Origin: UBA1366 sp047602575 | GTDB lineage: Bacteria; Bacillota; Clostridia; Oscillospirales; Ruminococcaceae | DNA length: 64,000 nt | Reading direction: 5' to 3' | NCBI GenBank assembly: GCA_047602575.1 | Contig: JASGGY010000003.1 | Coordinates: forward strand, 930,001-994,000 | Shown: piece after piece, positions 52,980 to 62,313 of the stretch | Layout: each line of letters opens with the position of its first letter | Numbering within the stretch: position 1 is the stretch's first letter | Made by a program: the position numbers and the translations under genes | The notes under the pieces: generated by a model | What the model was told of the DNA's origin: nothing | Seen by the model: only the letters and a program-made list of their open reading frames with translations | Database searches by the model: none

Positions 52980-53861
52980 TTAAACAGGTATCCAACGTTT
53001 ACCTCCGAGGCAAACGTTATCGAAATCCTTTGATCCATTAAATTGATATGTTTTTCCTGTCGCTGTCTCTTTAACAGTTAGTAAGTCTAAATTTAAAGCT
53101 AACGCAATCTTTTTAATATCAATTCTACAGAAGTTGCATATTTTCTTTCCATATACCGTCAATGTACCATCGCCGCCAAAGTTATTATCCAGATATGCCT
53201 GATACATCGCGCCAAGTTCGGCATGCGTAGTCCCAGCGAATTTATTGACATTCGTAAACCCTTTTACTGTATTCAAAATGCAATCTAAAAATCCTGTTAA
53301 TACATCAAATCTTGCAAGCGGGTTACAGTCAACATAAGTTCTTCCGTTTAATTCAAAAACTGCTACAACTACAACCTGACTTTTAAACATTTTCGCAATT
53401 GCATCAGGTATTGATTCATCGATAACTTCATCCACGGTTGAGGAAATATAATCCGCACTTGTGATTGCTCCATCTGCAATCTCTAAGCCAATGGACATCA
53501 AATCCCGCTTGATTAAATTGTCGATGGATACTGCCCCAACAAATGCTGCAGCACATTTTACAACTGAGAAAACAAATCTGATACTTGGCATTATGATCGT
53601 GTCTAAAATTCCACGACCCACAATTGCTGCTTGTTGCCCACCTAATGTTCCCTCCGCGGTCCCCGCATGCCCCGTTGGATCACAATTCATCACCGGATTC
53701 GCATTGGCATACAGATACTTATGCAGACTAACCGGATCAAACATACTGCCCTGATAGCTGTCCATCGAGATGAACGTACCCGTGGACGGATTCATATACC
53801 GCGCGCGCAGGTAATAGAAGCCCGTGTTTGCGTCAAACTGCTCGCCGCAGTAATTAAAGCA
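52980..53861 (-). CDS. Orphan RHS tip with deaminase-like toxin
   Basis: The frame opens after TAA (53862-53864); the first ATG is at 53795. It begins with the last part of an RHS core (YCGEQFDANTGFYYLRARYMNPSTG and NANPVMNCDPTGH visible) and changes to a new tail of about 228 residues. Counted from that ATG, the tail has HAE at 191-193 (FAGTTHAELGAMY) and CNFC at 220-223 (VYGKKICNFCRID), the zinc-binding pattern of cytidine deaminase-fold toxins. The predicted target is a nucleic acid base in a rival cell. Without a carrier it is probably silent until recombined. The next gene may be its immunity partner. Confidence 0.75.
   Translation of the reverse strand, partial: CFNYCGEQFDANTGFYYLRARYMNPSTGTFISMDSYQGSMFDPVSLHKYLYANANPVMNCDPTGHAGTAEGTLGGQQAAIVGRGILDTIIMPSIRFVFSVVKCAAAFVGAVSIDNLIKRDLMSIGLEIADGAITSADYISSTVDEVIDESIPDAIAKMFKSQVVVVAVFELNGRTYVDCNPLARFDVLTGFLDCILNTVKGFTNVNKFAGTTHAELGAMYQAYLDNNFGGDGTLTVYGKKICNFCRIDIKKIALALNLDLLTVKETATGKTYQFNGSKDFDNVCLGGKRWIPV
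53667..53852 (-). repeat. RHS tip repeat, copy 1 of 2
   Basis: A 186-base direct repeat, nearly identical to 55053-55238 with a constant offset of 1386. It codes for the last 62 residues of the RHS core and stops at the DPTGH codons where toxin sequence begins. Confidence 0.9.
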
Positions 53862-54429
53862 TTATTACTTCTCCGCTCGCCATGAGCCGATTGAGAATAT
53901 TATCGCAATAGTCATATGGCTTAAAAGTCCATACCCCCGCATTGATTTTCGGGACATGATCAATGCGGTTTCCATAGCAGTCGCAAAATGGAGTAGCAAT
54001 AAAACGTTCATTGATAGCGGATTTCTCTATCAGGCAAGTATTTATAAATTCTCCCACATCGGCTTTGCTTGGAAACTTTGTTTCATCTAAAAATAAATAC
54101 CCGTAATCCAGTTTTATTTCTTCTTCGATAACCATTTCATTTCTGATGGTATGAAACATACCATGATACCAACCCCTATGTTCGCTATTGATAACGGTAA
54201 ACACATCTTCTGGATTCAGAACAATATCCATACAAGGTTTGTTGGTGCAAACCTTGTACAAATATATTAAATCGGATTTATTGATAAAGAAGTTATCCGT
54301 ATCATCAACATCCTTAACAATTAGCTTTCCGTAAAAATACATATCATGCCCTTTTACTTTATACCAGAAAACATCCCCTGCATGGGTGCGTTTTCTCGTA
54401 CCATTGAAGCATTCAATTTCGTATGTCAT
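53854..54429 (-). CDS. Imm26-like immunity protein for the GIY-YIG toxin
   Basis: A 191-residue soluble protein. The N-terminal part RTHAGDVFWYKVKGHDMYFYG has the look of Imm26 proteins (GDxF....yG), which are common partners of RHS toxins. The ATG at 54429 overlaps the RHS stop codon by one base (TAATG), and AAAAGG lies upstream. Tight coupling to the toxin gene supports the role. Its 3' end overlaps the open frame of the next cassette. Confidence 0.65.
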   Translation of the reverse strand: MTYEIECFNGTRKRTHAGDVFWYKVKGHDMYFYGKLIVKDVDDTDNFFINKSDLIYLYKVCTNKPCMDIVLNPEDVFTVINSEHRGWYHGMFHTIRNEMVIEEEIKLDYGYLFLDETKFPSKADVGEFINTCLIEKSAINERFIATPFCDCYGNRIDHVPKINAGVWTFKPYDYCDNILNRLMASGEVIML

Positions 54430-57400
54430 TAATTGACCCATCCTTTTTCTCTGTAAGATAAATATCTTGAATTTGAATTAGTGAAAATTCTTCCAAATCG
54501 AATCGCAACCGGATATAAAATATTATACTTACTGATACTGTTAATTTTATTTGTGAACTGAGGATTCTTCTCAATGATATACTGTTCAACACCTCTTGCC
54601 TGATTGCGTTTCATCGGAGTTTTATTCAAACTAACAAGATCTTTTCCATGCTCACCCTTCCTTCTTACAATATCATTTGTAATCCCCACATACTCCGGCT
54701 TTCCGGAAGCATCAAGCCTTAAATAAACATAGTAACCCACGCTCGGTTTGTTCAGCTTTGCTTTTGACAACGCAATCTCAATATCGGTAGCGATTTCTTT
54801 TGTAAAGTCTTTCACATAAGCAATTGTATCATCTAAAATATCATCTATGACATGATCTTTAAACTGTTCAGATACATTTTCATTTGTGACGGTTGTTACA
54901 TAATCCGCTTCCGCATAATTTGAAATCCAATCATTGACTACCATTAGCGCTAAACTAAATGCTGCTGTTATGTGATTAAAATTCTGTAAGATGATTGATG
55001 TCATCAGAATGCCCGCAAGCGCACTACAAATTTGCGTTTCTGCCAGTGTCATATGCCCCGTCGGATCGCAATACATCACCGGATTCGCATTCGCATACAG
55101 ATACTTATGCAGACTAACCGGATCAAACATACTGCCCTGATAGGTATCCATCGAGATGAACGTACCCGTAGACGGATTCATATAACGCGCGCGCAGGTAA
55201 TAGAAGCCCGTGTTCGCGTCATACTGCTCACCGCAGTAGAGATAGCTGTTCTCCGTGTCGCCCGTGCTTGCCGTCAGATTGCCGAACGCGTCATAGGTAT
55301 AGGTATCCGTCACAGCGCCGGTTTCGTCCACAAGCGCGCGAACACTGCCGTGGCCATCATAGAGATACCAGCGCGTTTCGTCCGTTCTCTCCAGACTGAG
55401 CAGCTCGCTGCCTCTGGTGTAATAGGTTTTCAAGTTTCCGCTGCCGTCCAGTTCACAAAGAACCTGTGCCAGTGCGCCGTTGGTGTCAACAAGGTATTTT
55501 ACCGTTTCGCCCTCGGTAACTTTTGCCGTGCGGTTTCCGGCATAGTCGTATGCGTATTCCTCGATGCTGACATCCTGCCCGCTCTGAACCGTCGCACGAA
55601 TCAGGCGGTTGTGGTTGTCATAGGTGTAAGAAGTCGTCTTGCCGCTTTCGGTTTTCTTGACCAGATTGCCGTTGTCGTCGTACGCGTAGGTGATGCCCGT
55701 TTCGGATACAAGCTGATTGAGGTTGTTGTAGCTGTACTTCGTTTCTGTGCCGTTTTCTGTTTTTGTAAGCCTGTTTCCAACCTTGTCGTAGGTGTATGTT
55801 GTTTCAGAAGTTGCGCCGTTTTCGGTAACTTTTTCTGAAACCAGCCTGTACAGCTTGTCATAGCCGTAGGCAACGGTTCTGTCGCTTTCCTCGGCTGCCA
55901 GGCGCTCTCCTGCCTTGCCAAGCGTATAAGCATATTTTACCACCAAATGTCCGTCTTTGTCAACCGATTCTTCATCAATTAACCGGTTCAGATCGTCATA
56001 TTTGTAGGTTGTGGTAATGCCGTTTGCATATCTGACCGCGGTGCGATTGCCGTTGGCGTCGTACTCGTATTGTGTCGCATAACCATTTCTGTCCACAACG
56101 CGGACAAGCCTGTCTGTCAGGTCATAGGAATAGGAAGTGCCGCCGAACGGCGTTGTGACCTTTGATAATCGTCCTGCATCGTCATAGGAATAACTGATTT
56201 TCGTTCCGTCCGCTGTTTTCACACCGGACAAAGCGCCCATATCGTCATAGGTATACGCAATTACGCCGTTCTTGTCCGTAACCGTCAGAAGCTTTCCGTC
56301 TATATTGTAAGTATACGCGATGGTTTCGCCGCCGGTTTCCTCTTTGGTAATTCTGCCGTATTCATCATAGGTGTATGATATTGTCACGCCGGCATAATCC
56401 GTGGAGGTCAGGACACTTCCGGATTGGTCATAGGTCAGGGATGCGGATTTGCCTGCGGCATTGGTTGTTTTCACAACCCTGCCCATGTTGTCATATTCAT
56501 AGGAAGTCACATTGCCGTTTGCGTCTGTAACCGCGACAAGCTCACCCACGGCGCTGTAGGTGTAATTCCATGTGCTTCCCACCGCATCGGTCACTGAAAT
56601 CAGCCTGTCTGCACCGTCATATGTGTATGAGGTTGCAGAACCGTTCTGGTCGATTTGCTTGGTGATACGTCCCCTTGCGTCATACTCCGAGGACGTGCTG
56701 CTGCCGTCCGGCATGATGATTTTTGTGCGATTGCCATTTGCGTCGTATTCGTATTGGAACACATTGCCCTTTGCGTCCTTCATGCCGGAAAGCATGGCGT
56801 TCTCGTTGTAGGTGAATTCGGTTCTGTTGCCGAGCGCATCAACGATCGCGGTGTTCCGGTCAATTGCATCATATTCATAGCTTGTAACGCCGCCGTTTAT
56901 GCCGGTGACGGAAACAAGGCGGTATTTTGCGTCATAGGTGTAGGTTTCCGACGCGCCGTTCGGATAGGTTTTTGTGAGAAGATTGCCGACATTGTCATAG
57001 GTCATTTTTACGGTTCTACCCATGCGGTCGGTTGCACCGGTGTTTCTGCCCATCGCGTCATAGGTGAAGGTTTCCGTGGTATTGTCGCAGTAGGTGGTTT
57101 TGATGAGATTGCCGTTTGCGTCGTAATCGTAAAGGGTGCGTCTGCCGGCACTGTCTGTGGCAGCCGTCATCTGTCCGATTTCGTCATACGCAACGCTTGT
57201 CACGGAGCCATCCGCATAAATGACCTTAACAAGCTGACCGAGCTTGTCATATTCATAATGCTCCGTCAGGTTTTCTGTTCCGGCGGAAGTCGTTCTTACA
57301 ATGGTCTTGCTGGTGCATTTTCCGTCAGAATCATAGGTAAAGGACGCGGTTTCGCCGGCTCCGTTGACGGAGGTCAGCACGTTGCCTTTGCTGTCGTAAG

Positions 57401-60400
57401 TAAACTTCTGAACACTTCCGATTTCATCGGAGATACCGGTAATACGGTACTTGCCGTCATAGGTGTAATCTGTGATATTTCCAAGAGCATCCTCTGTTTT
57501 TTTCAGCAGTCCGCTCTCATCATAATTCACCAGCATCTGCGTAACGCCCATCGCCGTCACAGAAACAAGCTGATTATTGGAATTGTACTTGTTCTGCACC
57601 TTGTTTCCGAGCGCGTTTGTGACTGATACCAGATTGCCGGACGCACTGATTTCATACTTTGTCATATTTCCAAGTGCGTCTGTACCGGTCAGCTGATGAC
57701 CGTAAGAATCATAGGTATTGGTTGTGGTGTTGCCGTTTGCGTCCGTGCATTTGAGGATATTGCCGCGGTCGTCATAGACATAGATGGTTTTCTTGCCGAG
57801 CTTATCCGTAACAACCTGTGATCTGCCTTCCACGTCATAATCAAACTTCATCCGGTTGCCGTCGGAATCCACGGTTGCAACGAGTCTGCCGTTCTCGTCA
57901 TACTCATTTCTGGCGGCTTCGATGCCGCGTGCGTCGATGATGCTGATGATATTGTGATTGTTGTCATAGATGAACTGCACGGTATTGCCCGCAGGATTTG
58001 TAACCTTGACAAGGTTGTCCTGTGCATCATACGCATACTTTGTCACACTGCCGTCAGGCTCTGTGATTGCGGTAATTCTGCCGGCGCTGTCCCTTGTAAA
58101 CACAACGCCCTTGCCGGATGCGTCATAATAGCCGTTGCTTGTGACCTTAATCACATTGCCAGCCAGGTCGGTAATGCTTTCCGCTCCGTTTTTCATGCTC
58201 ACAACAACAACGGTTTTATCCTTGAGCGTCAGCTTGAATTTTACGGCGGAGAATTCATCCATGCTCTTATCATACAAGGTTGTACTGCCGAGATAGCCCA
58301 GCGTGCCGAATGAATTGTCACCGTACAGCTCCAGCGTATTCGAGGACTCCGGATCGTTGCTTTTAAAGGTGATTTTGCCTGTCATAATCGGCACGTACTT
58401 CTGCCTTTCCGGCGTCAGAACCACCTTGAACCGCTCACTTGTGCCGTCGCCATAATTGACGACGATGTCATGTGAATAGTCCTCCGTCAGATAGTAGCCA
58501 ATGGCAAGCTTCTCGCCGGTTGATTGCATTGTCCAGCCGTTCGCCATATCCGCCATGGCAGACACAGTAATCCCGCCCATGCCAAGCGACCAGCCTGTTC
58601 CGAAATCGCCGGACAGCTTGTTGGCGCTGCTGTAGTATCTTGTGACATTGACGTTCACGCCGGAAAGCTTTGTGCTGACATCCTCAAAGCCGAGGTTCAT
58701 GTTGCCGACCTTGAGCTGCCCCTCCACGCTGTATGTTCCGGTGTAGATTGTGCTGTTACCGCCGTTGTCAACCGCCTTGATTCTGATTTCATAAATGCCG
58801 TTTGCAAGCACGGTTGTATCAAACTGCGCCAGTGCTTCATTGTGCTTTTCATTTATATCCTTTTTCAGAAGTGTATAAGAAGCTGCTCCCTTTGCACGGT
58901 ATTCAACGGTATAGTAAGCAAGCTTTGTTTCGTCATAAACTGAACCGACAATATCTGCGGGCTTGCTGATGGAAGCACCGTTTTCCGGAGAAGTGATTTC
59001 TAACTTCGGCGATGTATTGTCAGAAAGGTCATAAAAGCTGCATCCGATTGATTTTTCTGTTTCATTGCCGCTTGCGTCAACCGCAAGTGCCTTGACAATC
59101 ACCTCACCGGGTGTATCCGATGTAAATTCACCTTTGCCGTTTGTGATGGCAATTTCCTCACCGTTGACAGTCACCGTCAGCGTTGCTAATTCCTTGTTAT
59201 CTGACGCAGAAACATAAACCTTGACTTTTTCATTGATGCTCGCGGCATTTTTAGAAAGGGTGAGTGTCAGGGACGGATTCACAATATCCTTGTCAGAATT
59301 GTCATCACCGGGGATTACGCCGCTGCCCTCGTCATCGTTATTCACAATATAGGCGAACTGCGTCAAGGCAGTATTTCCGCTTTTGTCCGTCGCAGTCAGG
59401 CGGACTTCATACACGCCGTTGAGGAGATACGCCGTAGGAAGCGTACCGAGCACGCCGTTTTCCACAGCGGATGTACTTTCTTTTAGTGTGGTAAATTCCT
59501 CTGTGCCCTGTAACCGGTACTGGAGAACATACCGCAGCAGCGCCGTATCATCCTTTGCCGTTCCGATAATGTCCACACTGCCGCTGATCTGCGAAGCGTG
59601 CGCCGGTGCTGTGATTTCCGCCGTGGGCATGGTTTTGTCACGGTTATCCGTAACAAGGCACTCCGCTGTTTTCACCGACAGATTACCCGCCGCGTCAACC
59701 GCATAGACCTTGATTTTCACAATGCTTGCTTCCGCTTTGTTGAACGTAAAGCTTCCTTGACCGTCCAGAATTACAGCATCATTCAGATAGACCTTGACGG
59801 CTTCGAGCTTTTTGTTATCGGTTGCGGTCACCTTGCAGGAAACCGTTTCGCCGACATCTGCCTGTGTCTTGGAAAGGACAATTTGAATTTCAGGCGCAAT
59901 TTCGTCCTTTTCTTCGGCTGAACCGTTGTTGTTCACGAGATAGGAATACTGTACATACGATGAATTTCCGCTCTTGTCCTCCACAGTCAGGCGGACGTCG
60001 TATACGCCGTTTTTCAGCGCAGTGGTATCCCATATGCCGAGAACACCATCGGCAACGGCATTGTACCCTTCCGCGATTGCCGTAAAGGTATCCGCATCCT
60101 GCGCCTTGTATGCCAGACGGTAACGAAGCATTTCCGTATCATCGGATGCCGTACCGGTAATATTCACCGAGCCGCTTACCCGTGCGGCATGCGCCGGTGT
60201 GCTGATTGCCGCAGTCGGCGCAATTTTGTCGCTGTCGTCAATGAAGATACAGGATAGTTCCTTTACCGCTGTATTTCCGTTCTTGTCTGTCGCATAAACC
60301 TTGATTTTGGAGGTGCAAGGTGTAGCTTTGGAGAAGGTGATTTCACCCGCACTTTCCATGACAAGCGCATCGTCCAGATACACCTGTACGCTGTCAATTC

Positions 60401-61724
60401 CGGTGTCGTCCGTAACACTGATGCTTGCCTTGACTTCCTCGCCGACATTGGCAATATCCTTGGACAGGTCAAAAACAATCACCGGCGCTGTGCGATCCAC
60501 CGTACCGGAATCAATGATTCCACCATCCTCGGAAGCTTTCAGTTCATAGTGATAAATCACATAGGCGGTATTCCCCGCACCGTCCGCCGCGGAAAGGCGC
60601 ACGTCATAACTGCCGGATTCCAGCCCGCTGACGTTCCACTCGCCGAGAACGCCGTCTGTGACTGCGGTGTTGCCCTCATTGATCAGGGCATAGGTATCCG
60701 TACCGTCCTTTTTGTATTCCAGGCGGTAATTGTTGAGCAGCGTTTCATCATAAGCAGAACCCTTGATCTGGACAGAGAAATCCATTACAGAACCGTTTTC
60801 CGGCGAAGTAATCTCGACCGTCGGCGGTGTTCTGTCGCTGGTATCTACAATCACAAGCTCCTGATTTTCATAAGCAACATTGCCGTAAATATCGACTGCC
60901 TTTGCGGTAATTTTCACTGTTTCATTCTGTGTGCCGGTATAGAACACGCGTCCGGCATGATCCAGCACAAGTTCGTCGTTGATGTAAAGCTCAAACACAT
61001 CCACGCCCATATTGTCTGTTGCATAGCCTGTAATCTGAACGCGTTCGCCGGCGCTGGCTTTGGTTTTTTCAAGCTCCAGATGAATTATGGGAAGCTCTGT
61101 ATCACTTTCCGGTTCACGGACAATATAATCATCCGTATTGATGATCTGAATACAGGGCGCACTTGCCCAGCCCTCCTGATCAACAGCAGTCAGAGAAATC
61201 AGATAGATCCCGCCGATTGCAAGCTTGTTCGGGATCGGTCCTTCCGTCCATGCTGTGTCAGAAAGCTTTTTCCACTTGTATTCCTTGGATACGATACCCT
61301 TTCCTTCTTCATTCTGATGATCTGGGTCATAGCAGCTGTCCGTAACATTAACCACGCACATCTGTGCGTTTGCGGAATCCGCGGATACCGTAACATCCAT
61401 CTCCGCAACCGGTCTGTTATGCACCATCAGAACCTTCTGATAGACGCTTTCATCAGACCAGAGCCTGTATTCGTCCAGTGCGTCATTTGTGCCGACAGGG
61501 TTATCACGCACCTTCAGGCGCATGGAGTATGCACCCGCATCTGAAAATTGTGTGACGGGCGTTTTTGATGTAAAGCTTTGCACGCCGGTTTTCGCATCCT
61601 TGTTATAGAAAACCGACGGGTCATATTCATATTCCCAGATCTGATCATACAGCGGATCATTTTCATAATCCGTATAGGCATTGATATACCGGATCGGCTG
61701 ATCCTTTGCAACATAATAGTCCAC
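54429..61724 (-). CDS. Giant YD/RHS-repeat protein with GIY-YIG nuclease tip
   Basis: A 2431-residue protein from a GTG at 61724 (AAGGA seven bases upstream), though the frame is open to about 61800 without a better start. Layout: PKD/Ig-like region (1-210), four Ig-like repeats of about 200 residues (from 211, 413, 611 and 817), an RHS opening domain (LKVGNMNLGFEDVSTKL at about 1004), YD repeats (about 1180-2110), the RHS core ending in DPTGH at 2224, and a toxin tip of 207 residues with GYYVYL and EYVGITNDIVRRKGEH, a GIY-YIG nuclease. No signal peptide or export module is present at the N-terminus, so the gene looks cut at its 5' end. The RHS shell would enclose the toxin. Confidence 0.85.
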   Translation of the reverse strand: MDYYVAKDQPIRYINAYTDYENDPLYDQIWEYEYDPSVFYNKDAKTGVQSFTSKTPVTQFSDAGAYSMRLKVRDNPVGTNDALDEYRLWSDESVYQKVLMVHNRPVAEMDVTVSADSANAQMCVVNVTDSCYDPDHQNEEGKGIVSKEYKWKKLSDTAWTEGPIPNKLAIGGIYLISLTAVDQEGWASAPCIQIINTDDYIVREPESDTELPIIHLELEKTKASAGERVQITGYATDNMGVDVFELYINDELVLDHAGRVFYTGTQNETVKITAKAVDIYGNVAYENQELVIVDTSDRTPPTVEITSPENGSVMDFSVQIKGSAYDETLLNNYRLEYKKDGTDTYALINEGNTAVTDGVLGEWNVSGLESGSYDVRLSAADGAGNTAYVIYHYELKASEDGGIIDSGTVDRTAPVIVFDLSKDIANVGEEVKASISVTDDTGIDSVQVYLDDALVMESAGEITFSKATPCTSKIKVYATDKNGNTAVKELSCIFIDDSDKIAPTAAISTPAHAARVSGSVNITGTASDDTEMLRYRLAYKAQDADTFTAIAEGYNAVADGVLGIWDTTALKNGVYDVRLTVEDKSGNSSYVQYSYLVNNNGSAEEKDEIAPEIQIVLSKTQADVGETVSCKVTATDNKKLEAVKVYLNDAVILDGQGSFTFNKAEASIVKIKVYAVDAAGNLSVKTAECLVTDNRDKTMPTAEITAPAHASQISGSVDIIGTAKDDTALLRYVLQYRLQGTEEFTTLKESTSAVENGVLGTLPTAYLLNGVYEVRLTATDKSGNTALTQFAYIVNNDDEGSGVIPGDDNSDKDIVNPSLTLTLSKNAASINEKVKVYVSASDNKELATLTVTVNGEEIAITNGKGEFTSDTPGEVIVKALAVDASGNETEKSIGCSFYDLSDNTSPKLEITSPENGASISKPADIVGSVYDETKLAYYTVEYRAKGAASYTLLKKDINEKHNEALAQFDTTVLANGIYEIRIKAVDNGGNSTIYTGTYSVEGQLKVGNMNLGFEDVSTKLSGVNVNVTRYYSSANKLSGDFGTGWSLGMGGITVSAMADMANGWTMQSTGEKLAIGYYLTEDYSHDIVVNYGDGTSERFKVVLTPERQKYVPIMTGKITFKSNDPESSNTLELYGDNSFGTLGYLGSTTLYDKSMDEFSAVKFKLTLKDKTVVVVSMKNGAESITDLAGNVIKVTSNGYYDASGKGVVFTRDSAGRITAITEPDGSVTKYAYDAQDNLVKVTNPAGNTVQFIYDNNHNIISIIDARGIEAARNEYDENGRLVATVDSDGNRMKFDYDVEGRSQVVTDKLGKKTIYVYDDRGNILKCTDANGNTTTNTYDSYGHQLTGTDALGNMTKYEISASGNLVSVTNALGNKVQNKYNSNNQLVSVTAMGVTQMLVNYDESGLLKKTEDALGNITDYTYDGKYRITGISDEIGSVQKFTYDSKGNVLTSVNGAGETASFTYDSDGKCTSKTIVRTTSAGTENLTEHYEYDKLGQLVKVIYADGSVTSVAYDEIGQMTAATDSAGRRTLYDYDANGNLIKTTYCDNTTETFTYDAMGRNTGATDRMGRTVKMTYDNVGNLLTKTYPNGASETYTYDAKYRLVSVTGINGGVTSYEYDAIDRNTAIVDALGNRTEFTYNENAMLSGMKDAKGNVFQYEYDANGNRTKIIMPDGSSTSSEYDARGRITKQIDQNGSATSYTYDGADRLISVTDAVGSTWNYTYSAVGELVAVTDANGNVTSYEYDNMGRVVKTTNAAGKSASLTYDQSGSVLTSTDYAGVTISYTYDEYGRITKEETGGETIAYTYNIDGKLLTVTDKNGVIAYTYDDMGALSGVKTADGTKISYSYDDAGRLSKVTTPFGGTSYSYDLTDRLVRVVDRNGYATQYEYDANGNRTAVRYANGITTTYKYDDLNRLIDEESVDKDGHLVVKYAYTLGKAGERLAAEESDRTVAYGYDKLYRLVSEKVTENGATSETTYTYDKVGNRLTKTENGTETKYSYNNLNQLVSETGITYAYDDNGNLVKKTESGKTTSYTYDNHNRLIRATVQSGQDVSIEEYAYDYAGNRTAKVTEGETVKYLVDTNGALAQVLCELDGSGNLKTYYTRGSELLSLERTDETRWYLYDGHGSVRALVDETGAVTDTYTYDAFGNLTASTGDTENSYLYCGEQYDANTGFYYLRARYMNPSTGTFISMDTYQGSMFDPVSLHKYLYANANPVMYCDPTGHMTLAETQICSALAGILMTSIILQNFNHITAAFSLALMVVNDWISNYAEADYVTTVTNENVSEQFKDHVIDDILDDTIAYVKDFTKEIATDIEIALSKAKLNKPSVGYYVYLRLDASGKPEYVGITNDIVRRKGEHGKDLVSLNKTPMKRNQARGVEQYIIEKNPQFTNKINSISKYNILYPVAIRFGRIFTNSNSRYLSYREKGWVN
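55053..55238 (-). repeat. RHS tip repeat, copy 2 of 2
   Basis: Partner of 53667-53852, inside the giant RHS gene. Its left end coincides with the start of the GIY-YIG tip, its right end with the YCGEQ codons. Confidence 0.9.
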
Positions 61725-61842
61725 GGAAAAATCCTTGGCTGTTTCCGCGCCGATGATGATATTGGTAAACCGCTCAGTATCACTTAGTCCCAGTTCAACT
61801 TATATCCTGATTCCTTCTATTTTACATTAAAACGACTTTAGC

Positions 61843-62298
61843 TTATTCCGAATAACATATATAAACATATCGCTCGCCATCGATCGCTTTTGTAATATAT
61901 ATCGAAGTTTCTGCTCTGTACTTTTGTAAGAACTCCTGTCTTGTTGAAAATCCGACATAATAATATGTAAGATCATTGTAATTTAAATCCCAATTATCCA
62001 TGATTCGCTCCGGATGCGGTATTGCCGACAGGTCTTCCCCCCGATGATAGTTCGCATCTTCTATCAGGGATATAAAACTGTCCAGCTCGTTTTCAGATAA
62101 TTTGAATTTCAGTGCAATTGTTTGGCTGTCAGCGCTTAAATCTCTTTTTAAGTACTCATATTCCGTTTGACTGGGAAGCTCAAATCCCAATCTGTTTTTC
62201 AAGTCGTACTTTGAAAAATGCAGACAAATTATAATCCCGCTGCATACTGTTATACTTGTAATAATCAAAATCATGATCATTTTCTTCTTTTTCATCAT
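61843..62298 (-). CDS. 151-residue membrane-anchored protein, copy A
   Basis: Close paralogue of the protein at 50050-50505 on the same strand: one membrane segment (about 7-27) and an exposed domain with the same motifs (SADSQTIALKFKLSEN, DNWDLNYNDLTYYYVGFS). It starts 15 bases after the caspase-like gene behind CTGGAGGTA. Placement suggests an immunity or accessory role to that effector. About 45 bases separate its stop from the open frame of the giant RHS gene. Confidence 0.7.
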   Translation of the reverse strand: MMKKKKMIMILIITSITVCSGIIICLHFSKYDLKNRLGFELPSQTEYEYLKRDLSADSQTIALKFKLSENELDSFISLIEDANYHRGEDLSAIPHPERIMDNWDLNYNDLTYYYVGFSTRQEFLQKYRAETSIYITKAIDGERYVYICYSE

Positions 62299-62313
62299 TT
62301 GCTGTACCTCCAG

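Noticed and set aside
55600..58100. Regularly spaced short repeats that could suggest a CRISPR array
   Set aside because: They are the YD/RHS codon repeats of one long reading frame, vary in sequence, and lack constant repeats with unique spacers.
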